A DNA stretch of 64,000 bases from positions 62,001-126,000 of the forward strand of contig DIBY01000028.1 of assembly GCA_002415135.1 (NCBI GenBank), in the 5' to 3' direction. Both the position numbers and the translations under genes were made by a program. This DNA is from Flavobacteriales bacterium UBA5040. Lineage in GTDB: Bacteria > Bacteroidota > Bacteroidia > Flavobacteriales > Weeksellaceae. Under the pieces are notes generated by a model. The model ran no database searches. It was not told where the DNA came from and saw only the letters and a list, made by a program, of their open reading frames with translations. This document shows positions 9,098 to 19,235 of the stretch, piece by piece (the first letter of the stretch is position 1; each line of letters opens with the position of its first letter).

Positions 9098-10063
9098 TAC
9101 CGCGATCTGTTCACCCATTTTTATGGTCGTTTCCAGACTGTTTGCTGTATTGGTCAATAAATCAGCATCAATTTTAATTTGATCTTTTTCAAACAGTAGA
9201 ACTACGGTTGAACCGCCAAATTTAAAATATCCTTTTTCTTGCCCTTTTTTTACCGTCGTACCCGAGTAGGTTTGAATCATGCTTCCAACCATTGTGGCGC
9301 CAACTTCTACCATGACGACATTGCCAAATAACGGAGTTTGTATGACGCCGTATTCCCGTTTATTGAGCCAAAAGATTTCCGCTTTTTTACGAAGAGCCAA
9401 AGGATTGACCGAGTAGTAATCACCATCAATTTTAATATTGGAAGATGAGGTCATCCCACTTACCGGAAAATGATACCGATGATAATCGGGTGGCGCAAGG
9501 CGAAAAACGATCATGGATCCTTCCTTGTATTTTGTAGCTAATTCGGTATTATCTAAAAATGAGTCCACATTAAACCGAAAACCTTTGATATAAAAATCGG
9601 AATTGCTAACGTTCTCGTAGGCTAAGATTTTACCGTCGGCAGGAGAAGCTACTGCCAATGAGTCTGAAACTATTGGTCTTGCTTCCGGTTTAAGCTGCCG
9701 AATAAAAAAATCGTTGAAACTTTTGAAGTTCTGTTTCTGAGCAATTGTAATATCTACATCGTATTCTTTTACAAACGGCACGATCTTGTCAGCAGAGGCT
9801 GGCTTTTCCATTTGATCACCGTAAAGAGAAGTCACTATTTTTCGTTTTGCGATGGTCCATAAAGTAGCTTCGCCGACAGGATTATGATACAGCCAGTCCA
9901 GCCATTTTTCGCCGTACACATTTTCAATTTGAACTTGTCCGGTTTCTCTATCAATATATTTGATCGGTTTTTGGGCTGGAACCGGAAAAACAGCGAGCAC
10001 GAAAATAAGCGCTAAAATGAACCAGATGATCGTCCATTTCTTATTTGGTTTTTTAAATTTCAT
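9089..10063 (-). CDS. psd: Phosphatidylserine decarboxylase
   Basis: 324 residues; converts phosphatidylserine to phosphatidylethanolamine at the inner membrane. There is one N-terminal membrane anchor (residues about 10-30), then the Psd domain. ASPADGK (about 150) and DYHRYHFPVSG (about 200) are typical, and the C-terminal FGGSTVVLLFEKD holds the Gly-Ser self-cleavage site that generates the pyruvoyl group on the small subunit. The FGGST form matches the long Psd group rather than E. coli LGST. The gene is convergent with the copper operon and alone on its strand. On the minus strand an exact -7 box (TAAATTTG, 10103-10096) lies upstream with a TTTG at 17-base spacing. Confidence 0.93.
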   Translation of the reverse strand: MKFKKPNKKWTIIWFILALIFVLAVFPVPAQKPIKYIDRETGQVQIENVYGEKWLDWLYHNPVGEATLWTIAKRKIVTSLYGDQMEKPASADKIVPFVKEYDVDITIAQKQNFKSFNDFFIRQLKPEARPIVSDSLAVASPADGKILAYENVSNSDFYIKGFRFNVDSFLDNTELATKYKEGSMIVFRLAPPDYHRYHFPVSGMTSSSNIKIDGDYYSVNPLALRKKAEIFWLNKREYGVIQTPLFGNVVMVEVGATMVGSMIQTYSGTTVKKGQEKGYFKFGGSTVVLLFEKDQIKIDADLLTNTANSLETTIKMGEQIAVKK

Positions 10064-10200
10064 CGTATTAAATTACTTGAAGATCAATTTTTTTTCAAAT
10101 TTAAACCTATTTTCTGTAAACAAAAGATTCTTGTGCATATTGCTAATTAATTAAATTACATTGACTGGCAAATGAAGTAACAAAGACGAGAGTACAAATG

Positions 10201-10345
10201 AGAACCGAATTGCGCCCCGGATTGAGCGGTTTGTTTGAGCTCTTTTTTTGCAAACCAACTTTGAATCTAAGCAACAATGACTTGCAAAAAAAAGCGAGCC
10301 GTGAAAGCCGGAAATGTGCGCCCAAAATAACAGGTAGAAAAATGA
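10201..10345 (-). repeat. Dispersed stem-loop element, copy A
   Basis: Read on the minus strand it starts with TTATTTTGGGCGCACATTTC and ends with CTCAATCCGGGGCGCAATTC. Inside, GCTTTTTTTTGCAA pairs with TTTGCAAAAAAAG around a variable loop. Copy B at 44771-44912 has the same two ends (GGGCGCACATTTCCG and CCGGGGCGTAAC) but a different middle. Shorter relatives lie at 19700-19785 and 58040-58130. Confidence 0.6.
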
Positions 10346-10413
10346 CATTCAGCGCGTTTAATGGAGCGTTCAAAAATTTGAAAGGATATGCTTCCTATCT
10401 TCTCAAATTTTCT

Positions 10414-10421
10414 TAAATTTG
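10414..10421 (+). promoter_or_regulatory. Promoter -7 box of sucC
   Basis: TAAATTTG, an exact TAnnTTTG match, 39 bases before the sucC start codon. No clear -33 box is seen at the usual distance. Confidence 0.4.
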
Positions 10422-10459
10422 TCCATCTTTATAAAAAATAAATATCTAATTAAAATATT

Positions 10460-11653
10460 ATGAATCTTCACGAGTACCAATCAAAAGAAATTTTGGCAAA
10501 ATACGGAGTTAACATCCAAAGAGGTTTTATCGCTAACACTGTGGAAGAAGCAGAAGCAGCAGCGAAAAAACTGACTGAAATGAACGGCAACGAAGGCTGG
10601 GTTGTTAAAGCACAGGTTCACGCAGGTGGACGTGGTAAAGGCGGCGGCGTTAAGTTTTCTCCGAACATGGAAAAACTGAAAGAAAATGCTGGAAACATCA
10701 TTGGAATGCAGTTGGTTACTCCACAAACTTCTGCGGAAGGGAAAAAAGTGAACTTCGTTTTGGTAGCGGAAGATGTTTATTATCCAGGAGAAACTGAAAC
10801 CAAAGAGTTTTATGTTTCGATCCTTTTAGACAGAGCCCAAGGTAAAAATATGATCGTTTATTCTACGGAAGGTGGAATGGATATTGAGCACGTTGCAGAA
10901 GTCACTCCTCATTTAATTCATAACGAAACCATTGATCCATCTGTTGGATTGCAAGGTTTTCAGGCAAGAAAAATTGCGTTCAACTTAGGTTTAACGGGTG
11001 CTGCTCATAAAGATTTCGTAAAATTTATCGCTTCACTTTACAACGCTTATGTTGGAATCGACGCTTCACTTTTCGAAATCAATCCTGTTTTAAAAACTTC
11101 TGACAATAAAATTATCGCTGTTGACGCTAAAGTTTCTTTAGATGACAACGCATTATTCCGTCACAAAGATTTGGCTGAATTAAGAGATACAAGAGAAGAA
11201 GATGCTACCGATGTTGAAGCTGGTGAAGCTGGTTTGAACTTCGTGAAGTTGGATGGTGACGTTGCTTGTATGGTAAACGGTGCTGGACTTGCGATGGCGA
11301 CTATGGATATCATCAAATTATCTGGTGGTAACCCGGCAAACTTCTTAGACGTTGGTGGTACCGCTGATGCAGAAAGAGTTCAGAAAGCTTTCGGAATTAT
11401 CCTGAAAGATCCAAACGTAAAAGCAATTTTGATCAACATCTTCGGTGGAATCGTACGTTGCGACCGTGTTGCTCAAGGGATCGTAGATGCTTACAAAGCA
11501 ATGGGAAGTCTTCCAGTTCCGTTGATCGTGAGATTGCAAGGAACTAATGCAGTTGAAGCAAAACAACTGATCGATGATTCTGGTTTGCCAGTTCATTCAG
11601 TGATCACTTTGGAGGAAGCTGCTAATAAAGTAAAAGAAGTTTTAGGTCACTAA
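10460..11653 (+). CDS. sucC: Succinyl-CoA synthetase (ADP-forming), beta subunit
   Basis: 397 residues, full length. It makes succinate plus ATP from succinyl-CoA in the TCA cycle together with SucD. The ATP-grasp domain begins MNLHEYQSKEILAKYGV and contains the nucleotide loop VHAGGRGKGGGVK (about 53-65). The C-terminal CoA-ligase domain carries FLDVGGTAD and INIFGGIVRCD. sucD is not adjacent: a strong terminator follows at once, so the two subunits are encoded apart, as is common in flavobacteria. Confidence 0.96.
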   Translation: MNLHEYQSKEILAKYGVNIQRGFIANTVEEAEAAAKKLTEMNGNEGWVVKAQVHAGGRGKGGGVKFSPNMEKLKENAGNIIGMQLVTPQTSAEGKKVNFVLVAEDVYYPGETETKEFYVSILLDRAQGKNMIVYSTEGGMDIEHVAEVTPHLIHNETIDPSVGLQGFQARKIAFNLGLTGAAHKDFVKFIASLYNAYVGIDASLFEINPVLKTSDNKIIAVDAKVSLDDNALFRHKDLAELRDTREEDATDVEAGEAGLNFVKLDGDVACMVNGAGLAMATMDIIKLSGGNPANFLDVGGTADAERVQKAFGIILKDPNVKAILINIFGGIVRCDRVAQGIVDAYKAMGSLPVPLIVRLQGTNAVEAKQLIDDSGLPVHSVITLEEAANKVKEVLGH

Positions 11654-11673
11654 GATTTTCAAAATATATTGAG

Positions 11674-11713
11674 AAACCGTCTCGTCAGATTTTTGACGAG
11701 ACGGTTTTTTTTG
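11674..11713 (+). terminator. Strong terminator of sucC
   Basis: ACCGTCTCGTC (11676-11686) pairs perfectly with GACGAGACGGT (11695-11705), loop AGATTTTT, then an eight-T run. Confidence 0.9.
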
Positions 11714-11901
11714 TCTAATTATTTATCTTTTATATTTAAGTAATCTAAATTTTATATAATCAATAGAAATCTATTTGCGGTGGTAAATGTAAAAAGATTG
11801 TCGTTTAATTTAATCATAAATAAATCTAATTTATTGATTCGTTGTGATTTGTGTATTAGCTAGGTGTGGAATTTAAGTATCTTTACCTATTACAGATCGA
11901 G

Positions 11902-12342
11902 ATGAAATACACCTTCCTATTATTAGTGTTTTCTTTTATTGGATGCGTGTCACAAGCTTCGGATTCAGCAAAAACGCTCCTTGCATTTGAGGATGTTTAT
12001 CATTATCCGTACCAGTTGATTTCAGAAAAATTTGAAATTATTGATACTCAGGAAAGGATGGATGAAGTTTTCTCAATCATTCATAAGAATTCGCTTGGCA
12101 ATCGGTTGGCTCCAATTCCAGGCATTACAGAGACAGAGTCCTATTTGATTTTTAAACCTGTTTTGAAAAATAGTAATGATGTGGAGATTGAGGAAATGTA
12201 TCTGCAAAACGATATTCTCTATATTAAGATAATGGAATTTGAAAATCCTCAATTGGCTAAATCAAACAGAGTAGCGCCTGATATTCTGGTCAAATTATTA
12301 AAAAAAGTTTCTATAAAAACAATAACCTTTATTAACCTTTAA
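11902..12342 (+). CDS. Small lipoprotein of unknown function
   Basis: The start chosen is the ATG at 11902, which gives 146 residues with a clean lipoprotein signal MKYTFLLLVFSFIGC. A GTG 36 bases upstream is in frame but would add a non-signal extension. The mature part has no recognised domain; it is acidic and ends with alternating hydrophobic residues (TITFINL). The metalloprotease gene follows after 14 bases, so the two are likely cotranscribed. A role as a partner or inhibitor of the protease is possible, but nothing in the sequence shows it. Confidence 0.75.
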   Translation: MKYTFLLLVFSFIGCVSQASDSAKTLLAFEDVYHYPYQLISEKFEIIDTQERMDEVFSIIHKNSLGNRLAPIPGITETESYLIFKPVLKNSNDVEIEEMYLQNDILYIKIMEFENPQLAKSNRVAPDILVKLLKKVSIKTITFINL

Positions 12343-12356
12343 AAACACCAACTCAG

Positions 12357-14534
12357 ATGAAAACAAAATTCCTTACTCTTTCATGCTTGTTGATAGCAAT
12401 GATGGGTTTTGCCCAAAACTACTGGACGAAAATTTCCACTGTAGCCAAAGATAATCTTGCCCAACGATGGGTTCAACCAAAACAATTTTCTGCTTATAAA
12501 GTTGATTTGAATAAAATTAAAAGCGATTTGTCTAAAGTTCCACAACGGTTTTCTGAAGATCAAAGTCACACGCTTTCATTTCCAGGAGCCGATGGTCAAT
12601 ACAATCAATACATTATACAGGAAGCGCCAGTGATGTCGGCCCAACTTCAGGCTAAATTCCCTGAGATCAGATCTTATGTTGGATGGCAGAAAAGCAATCG
12701 GCAAAATACAATTCGTTTCAGTGTAACCCCTGAAGTTGGAATCAGTGCCATGTTTTTCGATGGCTGGAATGTTAGTTATTTAGATCAGCTCACCACCGAT
12801 AATTCGCAATACATCTTATATAAAAGAGATGATTTACCTGCCAACGACCGAATTTTCTCTTGCAATGTTGAAGGATTAAAAAATGAATTGATGGAAGATT
12901 TAGGAGGTAAAGCTCCGCTGGTTTCAGATGGGCAGTTCCGAACGTACAGACTTGCGTTATCTGGGACTGCAGAATATACCGACTTTCATGGTGGAACGGT
13001 TGCGAAAGCTTTAGCAGCAATGGCGGTGACCATGACTCGCGTGAATGGAATTTATGAAAAAACAATATCGGTGACGATGGTGATGATTCCTAATAATGAA
13101 CTCATCGTTTATACCGACGCAGAAAAAGATCCATTTACCAATGGAAATCCAAATTCTATGATTACCCAAAATGTGACCAATACCAATGCGGTAATTGGGT
13201 CTGCAAATTACGATATTGGACACGTCTTCGGTACTAATAGTGGCGGTTTGGCTGGTTTGGGTGTTGTTTGTACCGCGAATAAAGCAAGAGGCGTTACGGG
13301 TTCTGGAGCACCAGTTAATGATCCTTTTGATATTGATTATGTGGCGCACGAAATTGGACATCAGTTTGGGGCGAATCACACTTTTAGAGCGAGTACTGGT
13401 TCTTGCGGTGGAAACGCGAATAATGGAACAGCCTATGAAGTGGGAAGTGGAAGTACGATTATGGCGTATGCGGGAATTTGTGGAGTGAATAATGTTCAAT
13501 TAAATAGTGATGCTTATTTTCATTCGGCAAGCGTCAATGAAATGTACACGGTGATTAGAAGAGCAGCGGACTGCTCCGTGAAATTATCAAATAACAATCA
13601 AGTTCCAACGGCTGATGCAGGTTTGGATTATACGATTCCGAAAGGAACTGCTTTTGTTTTGACGGGCGTTGGGACAGATTCAGACAATGATCCGCTTACC
13701 TATTTGTGGGAACAGTTAGACAATACGAGCAATACTCAACCGCCAGTTGCGACAGCTACTTCCGGTCCGGTTTACCGCTCCATCACGCCGTCGGTATTGC
13801 CTACAAGATATTTCCCAGTATTGAGTTCTGTCTTTGCAAATAACTTGGTTCCGAAATGGGAAGTTACGCCAGGTGTCGCCAGAAATCTTAATTTTTCTCT
13901 TTTAGTTAATGATGATAAAGTAACTGGTAATCAGGCTGCCAGAGATCAAACGCTCATCACCGTTTCGAATGCGGGACCTTTCAAAGTAACGTCTCAAACT
14001 ACTAATATCGAATATGATGGTTCTGTGCCTTTCGCTATAACTTGGGATGTTGCAGGAACTGATGCTGCTCCGGTGAATACTCAAAATGTTCAGGTGCTTT
14101 TAACCAGAGATGGTGGAATGACTTTTGAAGTTTTAGCAGAAAGTATTCCTAATACAGGTGCAGCGAATGTGGCTTTACCTAATGAAAATATAGCGACAGC
14201 CAGAATCATGATAAAAGCAGTTGATAATATTTATTTCGCTGTGAATTCTTCTAATTTCAAAGTGAAGCAAGGAGTTTTAGCGACAGTTGAGGACAAGATA
14301 AAAGGTATTTCAATTTATCCAAACCCAGCTAACAATGAGGTAAACGTTATATTGAACAAAGCCGAGGCTGCAAAATATATGATTTACGATTTGTCAGGCA
14401 GATTGGTGAATTCCGGGAATGTAGCCGTAGACGGTAAAATTAATGTCGAGAGATTATCGACGGGCAATTATGTTTTGTCCATCCAGTTGAAGAATGGCGA
14501 TAAAGTGAATGAGAAATTAATGATAAAGAAATAA
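12357..14534 (+). CDS. Secreted zinc metalloprotease (reprolysin-like) with T9SS C-terminal signal
   Basis: 725 residues. The signal peptide (MKTKFLTLSCLLIAMMGFAQ) is followed by a propeptide-like N-terminal region, then a metzincin catalytic domain with HEIGHQFGANH: His331, Glu332, His335 and His341 as zinc ligands and catalytic base. SGSTIMAYAGICG supplies the Met-turn. After it comes an Ig/PKD-like region (about 410-560) with DAGLDYTIPKG. The last 75 residues form a type A T9SS sorting domain (ISIYPNPANNEVNV ... GNYVLSIQLKNG ... KLMIKK), so the enzyme is secreted or surface-attached through the type 9 system. The substrate is unknown; host or environmental protein breakdown is likely. Confidence 0.93.
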   Translation: MKTKFLTLSCLLIAMMGFAQNYWTKISTVAKDNLAQRWVQPKQFSAYKVDLNKIKSDLSKVPQRFSEDQSHTLSFPGADGQYNQYIIQEAPVMSAQLQAKFPEIRSYVGWQKSNRQNTIRFSVTPEVGISAMFFDGWNVSYLDQLTTDNSQYILYKRDDLPANDRIFSCNVEGLKNELMEDLGGKAPLVSDGQFRTYRLALSGTAEYTDFHGGTVAKALAAMAVTMTRVNGIYEKTISVTMVMIPNNELIVYTDAEKDPFTNGNPNSMITQNVTNTNAVIGSANYDIGHVFGTNSGGLAGLGVVCTANKARGVTGSGAPVNDPFDIDYVAHEIGHQFGANHTFRASTGSCGGNANNGTAYEVGSGSTIMAYAGICGVNNVQLNSDAYFHSASVNEMYTVIRRAADCSVKLSNNNQVPTADAGLDYTIPKGTAFVLTGVGTDSDNDPLTYLWEQLDNTSNTQPPVATATSGPVYRSITPSVLPTRYFPVLSSVFANNLVPKWEVTPGVARNLNFSLLVNDDKVTGNQAARDQTLITVSNAGPFKVTSQTTNIEYDGSVPFAITWDVAGTDAAPVNTQNVQVLLTRDGGMTFEVLAESIPNTGAANVALPNENIATARIMIKAVDNIYFAVNSSNFKVKQGVLATVEDKIKGISIYPNPANNEVNVILNKAEAAKYMIYDLSGRLVNSGNVAVDGKINVERLSTGNYVLSIQLKNGDKVNEKLMIKK

Positions 14535-14555
14535 TTTAAAATAATAATAATATGC

Positions 14556-14589
14556 ATGGGTGTTGAGCAATCAGCATCCTTTTTTTTAT
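14556..14589 (+). terminator. Terminator after the metalloprotease
   Basis: GGGTGTTGA pairs with TCAGCATCC (with G-T pairs) around a GCAA loop, followed by a run of T. Confidence 0.6.
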
Positions 14590-14631
14590 TAAAATTAATA
14601 CCCTAAACTTTTTCAATATGGGGTTTTAAGT

Positions 14632-14662
14632 TTTGAAATAAAGACCAAAACATGCATATTTG
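14632..14662 (+). promoter_or_regulatory. Promoter of the GT-C-like gene; decides its start
   Basis: TTTG at 14632-14635, 19-base spacer, CATATTTG at 14655-14662 (one mismatch to TAnnTTTG). Transcription from here begins after the possible TTG start at 14660, which favours the ATG at 14693. Confidence 0.55.
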
Positions 14663-14692
14663 TGGGATGATGGGAATATTAAGATTTTTACA

Positions 14693-16060
14693 ATGAAGAA
14701 GTATGTTTGGTTGGCGGTAGTTATCGTTATAATTTATAGTGGCCAGTCCTTTTTTCTGTCCGCGGGCGGAATTGGTGCCGACAGTCTTTCTTATTTTGGA
14801 ATAGCCTCTGACTTTCCCAAATTGATCACCAATCTTTTCCCTTTAGGTTTTCCAGCTTTAATTAAAGTGTTGCATGTTTTTCAAGATTATTTTTGGGCTT
14901 CAAAGGTTTTGAATGTTTTGATGGTTATCGGTATTCTTCTGTTTTCTTATTTCAAGCAATTTTATTTTAGAGAAACGGTCTTGCTGTTTACTGGAAAGAC
15001 GCTTTTCTTTGCCTTAAATATTGTTTCTTCAGAAGGACCTTTTCTTTTTCTGCTGTATTTTTTAATTTTTTTCTTTCATGAGAAATTTAAGGAAAAGATC
15101 AAATCAGGAACATTTGTTATTTGTGCGTCCATTTTAATGGTTCTGTTATTCACCGTGCGCTATTCGGGGATCTACATTTATGGTGGGATCGGACTTTTCT
15201 GGCTGGCGATGGTTTTAAGAAGAAAAACGTTTCCGTTAAAAAAAGACCTTTTCAGATTTTTAGTCGTTTCCGGAGTTGGCATTGTAGGTTATTTAAGTTT
15301 TAATTATTTGACTTTCGGCAGTTTTACAGGCGAACATCTTCGGGGTGCGCCCGCACAGTATTATCCGGTTTATATTTTCCGGGATATCTTAGGAATGACC
15401 AATGTTGTTGATCCATTTATTGGGTTGAAACCTTCTTCTAATAGTTTTACAAGTCTTGCTTTTCAGGTCGGTCTCATGATCGTTGATTTCGTTTTGTTAC
15501 GCTATTTAATTAAATTATACCGAAGCAGGAGAGAGTTGATCACCATAGAATTTCATCATCTGCTTTGGTTGATGGCAGGAACTTACACCATCGCACTTTT
15601 TATATCCGGACTTTTTCAACAGATCGAAGAGATGAATGTCAGAATGCTTGCTGCTGCTAATTTTTGTCTGTTCTTTTCATTTCTATTAATTTATTTCAAA
15701 GACTTAAAATCTGATCGATTGATCTTTAGACTTGGATGTTTCTTTTTAGGTTTTTTAACTTTATACAGTTTAAAAAGTCCAGATCATTATTTGAAGAATA
15801 AAGAACATATCGCGCAGCAAATGCCCAAATTCAGTGGTAAGAAATATTTATTTGATAACGAGCAGAATCAAAAAATAACCACAACTTATCACGTTCCGAT
15901 TCTTAAGAAATCTTTCCAATACCAACATACCAATGCTCAGCGAGGTTTTATCAAACAAAGCATCGCGGGAACAATAAATCCCAGCATCAAATGGTTGAAG
16001 TACGATACCATTCCAGATAAATCTTTAATTCTCTATACGTCTGAGCTTGTGTTAGAATAG
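14693..16060 (+). CDS. Multi-pass membrane protein, probable GT-C-fold glycosyltransferase
   Basis: 455 residues from ATG 14693; the in-frame TTG at 14660 lies within the -7 box and is rejected. About ten membrane helices are visible. A first extracytoplasmic loop after helix 1 contains GGIGADSLSY, an acidic residue placed as in GT-C enzymes that use polyprenyl-phosphate sugars. A long aromatic loop and a soluble tail of about 90 residues (from about 365) follow. These features fit ArnT/mannosyltransferase-like proteins, but sequence identity to a defined family is not evident. Donor and acceptor are unknown. It stands alone between two promoters. Confidence 0.6.
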   Translation: MKKYVWLAVVIVIIYSGQSFFLSAGGIGADSLSYFGIASDFPKLITNLFPLGFPALIKVLHVFQDYFWASKVLNVLMVIGILLFSYFKQFYFRETVLLFTGKTLFFALNIVSSEGPFLFLLYFLIFFFHEKFKEKIKSGTFVICASILMVLLFTVRYSGIYIYGGIGLFWLAMVLRRKTFPLKKDLFRFLVVSGVGIVGYLSFNYLTFGSFTGEHLRGAPAQYYPVYIFRDILGMTNVVDPFIGLKPSSNSFTSLAFQVGLMIVDFVLLRYLIKLYRSRRELITIEFHHLLWLMAGTYTIALFISGLFQQIEEMNVRMLAAANFCLFFSFLLIYFKDLKSDRLIFRLGCFFLGFLTLYSLKSPDHYLKNKEHIAQQMPKFSGKKYLFDNEQNQKITTTYHVPILKKSFQYQHTNAQRGFIKQSIAGTINPSIKWLKYDTIPDKSLILYTSELVLE

Positions 16061-16120
16061 CGATACATTGTAGGGTTATTAAGGGTTTGCGGAGACGCAG
16101 ATTTTAATTAATAAATTGCA

Positions 16121-16152
16121 TTTGTGGGTTAAGAAATAATTTCATACTTTTG
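16121..16152 (+). promoter_or_regulatory. Promoter of the rpsL-rpsG-fusA-rpsJ operon
   Basis: TTTG at 16121-16124, 20-base spacer, TACTTTTG at 16145-16152: both boxes match the Bacteroidetes consensus exactly. The leader to the rpsL ATG is about 20 bases. Confidence 0.75.
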
Positions 16153-16176
16153 CCCCCTAAAATAAAAAGCAATTTA

Positions 16177-16590
16177 ATGCCTACTATTCAACAATTAGTA
16201 AGAAAAGGAAGAGTCTCGCTTGCCAAGAAGAGCAAATCGGCGGCCCTTGAATCTTGTCCCCAAAGACGAGGTGTATGTACAAGAGTATACACCACAACTC
16301 CAAAGAAACCTAACTCTGCACTTAGAAAAGTTGCAAGGGTAAGACTTTCTAATGGTAAAGAAGTTAACGCCTATATCCCGGGCGAAGGACACAATCTTCA
16401 AGAGCACTCGATAGTATTGGTTAGAGGCGGAAGGGTGAAAGACCTACCGGGAGTACGTTATCACATTGTTCGTGGAGCTTTGGATACCGCAGGTGTAGCT
16501 GGGAGAACCCAGAGAAGATCTAAGTACGGAGCAAAAAGACCAAAACCAGGTCAAGCTGCGGCAGCACCAGCAAAAGGTAAGAAAAAGTAA
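16177..16590 (+). CDS. rpsL: 30S ribosomal protein S12
   Basis: 137 residues from the ATG at 16177; the longer frame from 16150 starts inside the -7 box and is rejected. The decoding-centre segments [13 protein letters not shown] and [13 protein letters not shown] are intact. Lys is present at both positions where streptomycin-resistance changes usually occur, so a sensitive-type S12 is predicted. The C-terminus has a basic Ala/Pro/Lys tail. First gene of the str operon. Confidence 0.98.
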   Translation: MPTIQQLVRKGRVSLAKKSKSAALESCPQRRGVCTRVYTTTPKKPNSALRKVARVRLSNGKEVNAYIPGEGHNLQEHSIVLVRGGRVKDLPGVRYHIVRGALDTAGVAGRTQRRSKYGAKRPKPGQAAAAPAKGKKK

Positions 16591-16616
16591 TCATTAATTA
16601 GTAAAGAAGCGAAACA

Positions 16617-17093
16617 ATGAGAAAGACAAAAGCGAAAAAAAGACCGTTGTTACCAGATCCGAAATTTAATGATCAACTGGTAACAAGATTTGTAAACAAT
16701 TTGATGTTTGATGGTAAAAAATCAATCGCATTCAAAATTTTCTATGATGCATTAGATATCGTAGAAAGTAAAAAAGGAGATAACGAAAAAGAAGCTTTGG
16801 AAATCTGGAAAGATGCCTTAACTAACGTTATGCCGCACGTAGAAGTACGTTCAAGAAGAATCGGTGGTGCAAACTTCCAGATTCCAATGCCAATTAGAGC
16901 TGATAGAAAGATTTCTATGGCGATGAAATGGTTAATAAAATATTCTACAGCAAGAAACGATAAATCAATGGCTCAGAAATTAGCCTCTGAAGTTATCGCT
17001 GCTGCTAAAGAAGAAGGTGCTGCTTATAAAAAGAAAACAGACACTCACAGAATGGCTGAAGCAAACAAAGCATTTTCACACTTTAAATTCTAA
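16617..17093 (+). CDS. rpsG: 30S ribosomal protein S7
   Basis: 158 residues, the normal length. It nucleates assembly of the 30S head and contacts the E-site tRNA. The N-terminus [19 protein letters not shown] and the segment [19 protein letters not shown] are characteristic. It lies 26 bases after rpsL and 6 before fusA in the same operon. In enterobacteria S7 represses this operon by binding its mRNA; no comparable site was recognised here. Confidence 0.98.
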   Translation: MRKTKAKKRPLLPDPKFNDQLVTRFVNNLMFDGKKSIAFKIFYDALDIVESKKGDNEKEALEIWKDALTNVMPHVEVRSRRIGGANFQIPMPIRADRKISMAMKWLIKYSTARNDKSMAQKLASEVIAAAKEEGAAYKKKTDTHRMAEANKAFSHFKF

Positions 17094-17099
17094 TCTGAA

Positions 17100-19217
17100 A
17101 TGGCAAGAGATCTTACATTCACAAGAAATATCGGTATTGCCGCGCACATTGATGCCGGTAAAACCACCACGACAGAAAGAATTTTATTCTACACAGGTAA
17201 AGTTCACAAATTAGGGGAAACTCACCAAGGTTCATCACAAATGGACTGGATGGAGCAGGAAGCAGAAAGAGGTATTACCATTACTTCTGCAGCCACAACC
17301 TGTAAATGGATCTTCCCAAGATTCAACGGAGAACCTACTCCTGATTCTCACGAATACCACTTTAATATTATCGATACACCAGGACACGTAGATTTTACGG
17401 TTGAGGTAAATCGTTCATTAAGAGTATTAGATGGTTTAGTATTTTTATTCTCGGCGGTTGATGGTGTTGAGCCTCAATCTGAAACCAACTGGAGATTGGC
17501 TGACAATTACAATGTTGCGAGAATGGGATTTGTAAACAAAATGGACCGACAAGGTGCTGACTTCTTAATGGTTGTAAACCAAGTTAAAGAAATGTTAGGA
17601 TCGAATGCAGTGCCAATCGTTTTACCAATCGGTGCTGAGGAAACTTTCACCGGAGTTGTAGATTTGATTAAGAACCGTGCTATTATGTGGCATGATGAAA
17701 CTCAAGGTGCTACTTTCGATGTAGTTCCAATTCCAGAAGATATGCTGGATGATGTTCACGCATACAGAGAAAAATTAGTTGAAGCAGTTGCTGATTATGA
17801 TGATACTTTGATGGAGAAATTCTTCGAAGATCCAGATTCAATTTCAGAAGACGAAATCAACGAAGCTTTGAGAAAAGCAACCATCGATATGTCGATTATC
17901 CCAATGACTTGTGGTTCTTCATTTAAGAATAAAGGAGTACAGTTTATGTTGGATGCAGTATGTAAATACTTGCCTTCACCAATGGATAAAGAAGCAATCT
18001 ACGGTACCAATCCAAAAACTGACGAAGAAGTTTCTCGTAAACCATCGGTTACAGAACCATTCTCAGCTTTGGCATTTAAAATTGCTACCGATCCTTTCGT
18101 AGGAAGATTAGCATTCTTTAGAGCATATTCAGGAAGACTTGATGCAGGTTCTTATGTGTTAAACACAAGATCAGGTAACAAAGAAAGAATTTCTAGAATT
18201 TACCAAATGCACGCTAACAAGCAAAATCCTGTAGAATATATTGAAGCAGGAGATATTGGTGCAGCTGTTGGATTTAAAGATATCAAAACAGGAGATACTT
18301 TGTGTGATGAGAAAAACCCTATCGTTCTAGAATCGATGGTATTCCCAGATCCAGTAATCGGTATTGCTGTAGAACCTAAAACAAAAGCAGATCAGGATAA
18401 AATGGGGAACGCTTTGGCAAAATTGTCTGAAGAAGATCCTACTTTCCAAGTGAAAACTGACGAAGCTTCTGGTCAGACGATTATTTCAGGAATGGGTGAA
18501 CTTCACTTAGACATCTTGATCGACCGTATGAGAAGAGAGTTTAAGGTAGAGGTTAACCAAGGTGAACCACAAGTAGAATACAAAGAAAACTTGACAATGG
18601 TTGCTGCACACAGAGAAGTTTACAAAAAACAATCTGGTGGACGTGGTAAATTTGCAGATATTCAATTCGAATTAGGCCCAACCGATGACGGTAAAGCTGG
18701 TTTAGTATTCGTGAATGAAATCAAAGGTGGTAACATTCCAAGAGAATTTATTCCATCTGTAGAAAAAGGTTTCAAAGAATCTATGAAAAACGGTCCTTTA
18801 GCAGGATTTGAAGTAGAAGGAATTAAAGTAACTTTGAAAGACGGATCTTTCCACGCAGTGGATTCAGATGCATTATCTTTCGAACTTGCAGCAAAAATGG
18901 GCTTCAGAGAAGCAGGTAAAAAAGCGAAACCAGTGATCATGGAACCGATCATGAAACTGGAAGTAGTAACTCCAGAAGAATACATGGGAGATATCGTTGG
19001 TGACCTTAACAGAAGAAGAGGAACCGTAAACGGTATGGATGACAGAAACAACGCGAAAGTAATCAAAGGATTCGTTCCACTTTCAGAAATGTTCGGTTAT
19101 GTAACTTCATTGAGAACCCTGTCTTCAGGTAGAGCAACATCTTCTATGGAATTCGAAAAATACGAAGCAGCTCCACAAAGTGTCGCTGAAAAAGTAATCG
19201 AAAAAGCAAGAGGTTAA
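17100..19217 (+). CDS. fusA: Elongation factor G
   Basis: 705 residues; the GTPase that moves tRNAs and mRNA through the ribosome. The G domain shows [13 protein letters not shown] (P-loop, about 17-29), [13 protein letters not shown] and NKMDR. Domains II-V follow, with [17 protein letters not shown] in domain IV and [15 protein letters not shown] in domain V. A domain IV tip of the normal type and full length indicate the translocating EF-G rather than an FusB-type paralogue. It starts 6 bases after rpsG. Confidence 0.98.
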   Translation: MARDLTFTRNIGIAAHIDAGKTTTTERILFYTGKVHKLGETHQGSSQMDWMEQEAERGITITSAATTCKWIFPRFNGEPTPDSHEYHFNIIDTPGHVDFTVEVNRSLRVLDGLVFLFSAVDGVEPQSETNWRLADNYNVARMGFVNKMDRQGADFLMVVNQVKEMLGSNAVPIVLPIGAEETFTGVVDLIKNRAIMWHDETQGATFDVVPIPEDMLDDVHAYREKLVEAVADYDDTLMEKFFEDPDSISEDEINEALRKATIDMSIIPMTCGSSFKNKGVQFMLDAVCKYLPSPMDKEAIYGTNPKTDEEVSRKPSVTEPFSALAFKIATDPFVGRLAFFRAYSGRLDAGSYVLNTRSGNKERISRIYQMHANKQNPVEYIEAGDIGAAVGFKDIKTGDTLCDEKNPIVLESMVFPDPVIGIAVEPKTKADQDKMGNALAKLSEEDPTFQVKTDEASGQTIISGMGELHLDILIDRMRREFKVEVNQGEPQVEYKENLTMVAAHREVYKKQSGGRGKFADIQFELGPTDDGKAGLVFVNEIKGGNIPREFIPSVEKGFKESMKNGPLAGFEVEGIKVTLKDGSFHAVDSDALSFELAAKMGFREAGKKAKPVIMEPIMKLEVVTPEEYMGDIVGDLNRRRGTVNGMDDRNNAKVIKGFVPLSEMFGYVTSLRTLSSGRATSSMEFEKYEAAPQSVAEKVIEKARG

Positions 19218-19235
19218 TATTTAAATTAGATCAAA

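Larger units (their letters stand above)
10064..10459. other. Intergenic region with a dispersed repeat and the sucC promoter
   Basis: About 396 bases between the divergent psd and sucC. The left part holds psd promoter boxes, the centre a stem-loop repeat element (10201-10345), and the right end the sucC -7 box. The 72-codon plus-strand frame here coincides with the repeat and is not considered a gene. Confidence 0.6.

Noticed and set aside
10198..10416. 72-codon plus-strand frame as a gene
   Set aside because: It coincides with the dispersed stem-loop element, whose ends recur at 44771-44912, and has no promoter or family match.
13011..13499. 162-codon minus-strand frame
   Set aside because: Antisense to the catalytic domain of the metalloprotease.
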